The notes under the pieces: model-generated
What the model was told of the DNA's origin: nothing
What the model saw: only the letters and a program-made list of their open reading frames with translations
The model's database searches: none
Made by a program: the position numbers and the translations under genes
From: Prevotella sp. UBA2755
GTDB taxonomy: Bacteria; Bacteroidota; Bacteroidia; Bacteroidales; Bacteroidaceae
Direction: 5' to 3'
Assembly: GCA_002353225.1 (NCBI GenBank)
Contig: DEJF01000007.1
Span: 6,176-12,146 of the forward strand
DNA: 5,971 nucleotides
Shown: piece by piece, positions 5,549 to 5,971 of the stretch
How positions within the stretch are numbered: the first letter of the stretch is position 1
How the letters are laid out: every line of letters begins with the position of its first letter

Positions 5549-5734
5549 GTTGACTCCTTTTAGGCCTTGTTCTTTAACATTTGCCTACCCGTACGGATTC
5601 GGTTGACTGCCTCGCCTGAGTACAGTTGACCACTTTCACTGGAGAGGTTGACTCTTTTCCTAATAACGTTGACTCCGTACGGATATTGTTTACTTTTCAT
5701 CTGTTTTTGTTTACTTTGTACTGAAAAGGTTGAC
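5549..5734 (+). repeat. Array of eight GTTGAC/GTTTAC motifs, mostly about 21 bp apart
   Basis: On the plus strand GTTGAC starts at 5549, 5602, 5625, 5647, 5668 and 5729, and GTTTAC at 5688 and 5709. All are in the same orientation. The steps are 53, 23, 22, 21, 20, 21 and 20 bases; a decayed copy (TTTAAC at 5573-5578) may fill the longer first gap. A step of 21 bases is two turns of B-DNA, so proteins bound to the last seven motifs would lie on one face. Several copies share an upstream CTGA-like element 4-5 bases before the motif, and two share CCGTACGGAT. The array follows the transposase gene, so it is probably a set of transposase-binding sites at the element end. Confidence 0.8.
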
Positions 5735-5767
5735 TGCCCCGGGCGCAGCCTAACCTATGAAAAACAC

Positions 5768-5971
5768 TCAGGGGGTGCCCAGCGGCAGGGGGCAGACAGC
5801 CCCCGAGAGCCCTCCCGCAGGCTTCCACATGATCCGCTGCGGGCCTTGCTCCTGATGTGCTTCCGAGGGGGTCTTCATGCCGATGCTGGAGTGCGGGCGG
5901 GTGTCGTTGTAGAAGGCGATGAAGCCGGATATGCGCTCCAGTGCGTCATGGTACGTCTTGAAGCGCTTCTC
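5768..5971 (-). CDS. IS3/IS481-like DDE transposase, C-terminal fragment
   Basis: The minus-strand frame enters at the window edge and gives 67 residues before TGA (5770-5768). The segment FIAFYNDTRPHSSIGMKTP (about residues 17-35) is the classic end of the rve integrase core of IS3, IS150 and IS481-type transposases, which cut and join the element's ends. The catalytic Asp and Glu residues lie before this point, outside the window, so activity cannot be judged. After MWK at about residue 50 the protein ends in a Gly/Pro/Leu-rich tail encoded by very G+C-rich, hairpin-forming DNA. That tail is not typical of the family and may be a read-through of a former stop. The motif array just downstream probably belongs to the same element. 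Confidence 0.88.
   Translation of the reverse strand, partial: EKRFKTYHDALERISGFIAFYNDTRPHSSIGMKTPSEAHQEQGPQRIMWKPAGGLSGAVCPLPLGTP
5788..5843. repeat. G+C-rich hairpins at the 3' end of the transposase gene
   Basis: GGGGGC (5788-5793) pairs with GCCCCC (5799-5804) around a 5-base loop, and CCCGCAG (5814-5820) pairs with CTGCGGG (5837-5843) around 16 bases. Both lie inside the coding frame, in its atypical tail. No T-tract follows, so they are not ordinary terminators. They may slow ribosomes or protect the mRNA end. Confidence 0.5.

Larger units (their letters stand above)
4989..5767. other. Long region with no intact gene, rich in inverted repeats
   Basis: About 780 bases separate the chimeric gene from the transposase fragment. 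The part nearest the chimeric gene (4989-5049) holds the frameshifted remnant. From 5050 to 5201 I see A+T-rich sequence with only a weak palindrome (GCGAGAATTTTCGC at 5131-5144). The remainder holds interleaved inverted repeats (5202-5293), a 24-bp inverted repeat around an A+T palindrome (5355-5526) and a motif array (5549-5734), each listed separately. Open frames here are short and run through repeats, so none is annotated as a gene. Confidence 0.7.
5531..5971 (-). mobile_element. Insertion sequence, transposase 3' end and one terminus (partial)
   Basis: This is the left end of an insertion sequence that continues past the window. It holds the C-terminus of an rve-type transposase and, beyond its stop codon, about 200 bases with an array of GTTGAC-like motifs. 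The exact border is not fixed. TGT at 5531, just before the first motif, is a plausible terminus because many elements of the IS3, IS481 and IS21 groups begin with TG. The transposase part is strongly G+C-rich, unlike the A+T-rich DNA to its left, which fits acquisition by transfer. The other end is needed to define the inverted repeats and family. Confidence 0.6.

Noticed and set aside
5549..5734. CRISPR-like array
   Set aside because: The conserved core is only 6 bases with about 15-base intervals, far too short for CRISPR repeats and spacers; it sits at a transposase 3' end.

Overview
The window looks like a chromosomal segment from a Bacteroidales bacterium, most likely Prevotella or a close relative. 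The evidence is the character of the L3, L4 and L23 proteins, two good matches to the Bacteroidetes promoter (TTTG-like -33 box, TAnnTTTG -7 box), a PepSY-like lipoprotein, and a C-terminal tail (VWYDLQGRK...GIYIVNGKK) that I recall from Prevotella surface proteins. Every gene I can support lies on the minus strand, so transcription runs from high to low coordinates.

Positions 1-1892: the head of the S10-type ribosomal protein operon. In transcription order it holds a promoter, a leader of about 175 nt, rplC (L3), rplD (L4), rplW (L23) and the first 14 codons of rplB (L2). The genes are 3 to 19 bases apart. rpsJ, the usual first gene of this operon, is not next to rplC.

Positions 1880-4234: a two-gene operon with its own promoter and a likely terminator. 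It encodes a 600-residue ABC exporter with the membrane and ATPase domains in one chain, followed one base later by a small lipoprotein with two PepSY-like repeats. The terminator hairpin of this operon physically overlaps the -33 region of the rplC promoter.

Positions 4302-5049: a damaged or chimeric gene. Its first part resembles the C-terminal phospholipase-D-like region of Bacteroidetes RhuM/ORF6N-type DNA-binding proteins. In the middle of that fold it switches, in frame, to the C-terminal end of a Prevotella-type surface protein. Just upstream, the lost N-terminal reading frame appears to continue across a one-base frameshift.

Positions 5050-5767: about 700 bases without a convincing gene but with much DNA structure. 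There are two interleaved inverted repeats at 5202-5293 that compete for the same bases. A 172-bp structure at 5355-5526 has perfect 24-bp inverted ends made of a 7-bp repeat and a 38-bp A+T palindrome near its centre. At 5549-5734 there is an array of eight GTTGAC/GTTTAC motifs, seven of them 20-23 bp apart, which is about two helical turns.

Positions 5768-5971: the C-terminus of an IS3/IS481-like (rve, DDE) transposase, cut by the window edge and markedly G+C-rich. The motif array lies just beyond its 3' end and is probably the transposase-binding end of that insertion sequence. The right part of the window is therefore a mobile-element and rearrangement zone next to a housekeeping operon. 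The most unusual items are the motif array, the interleaved palindromes and the chimeric gene. I see no complete new defence or metabolic system.
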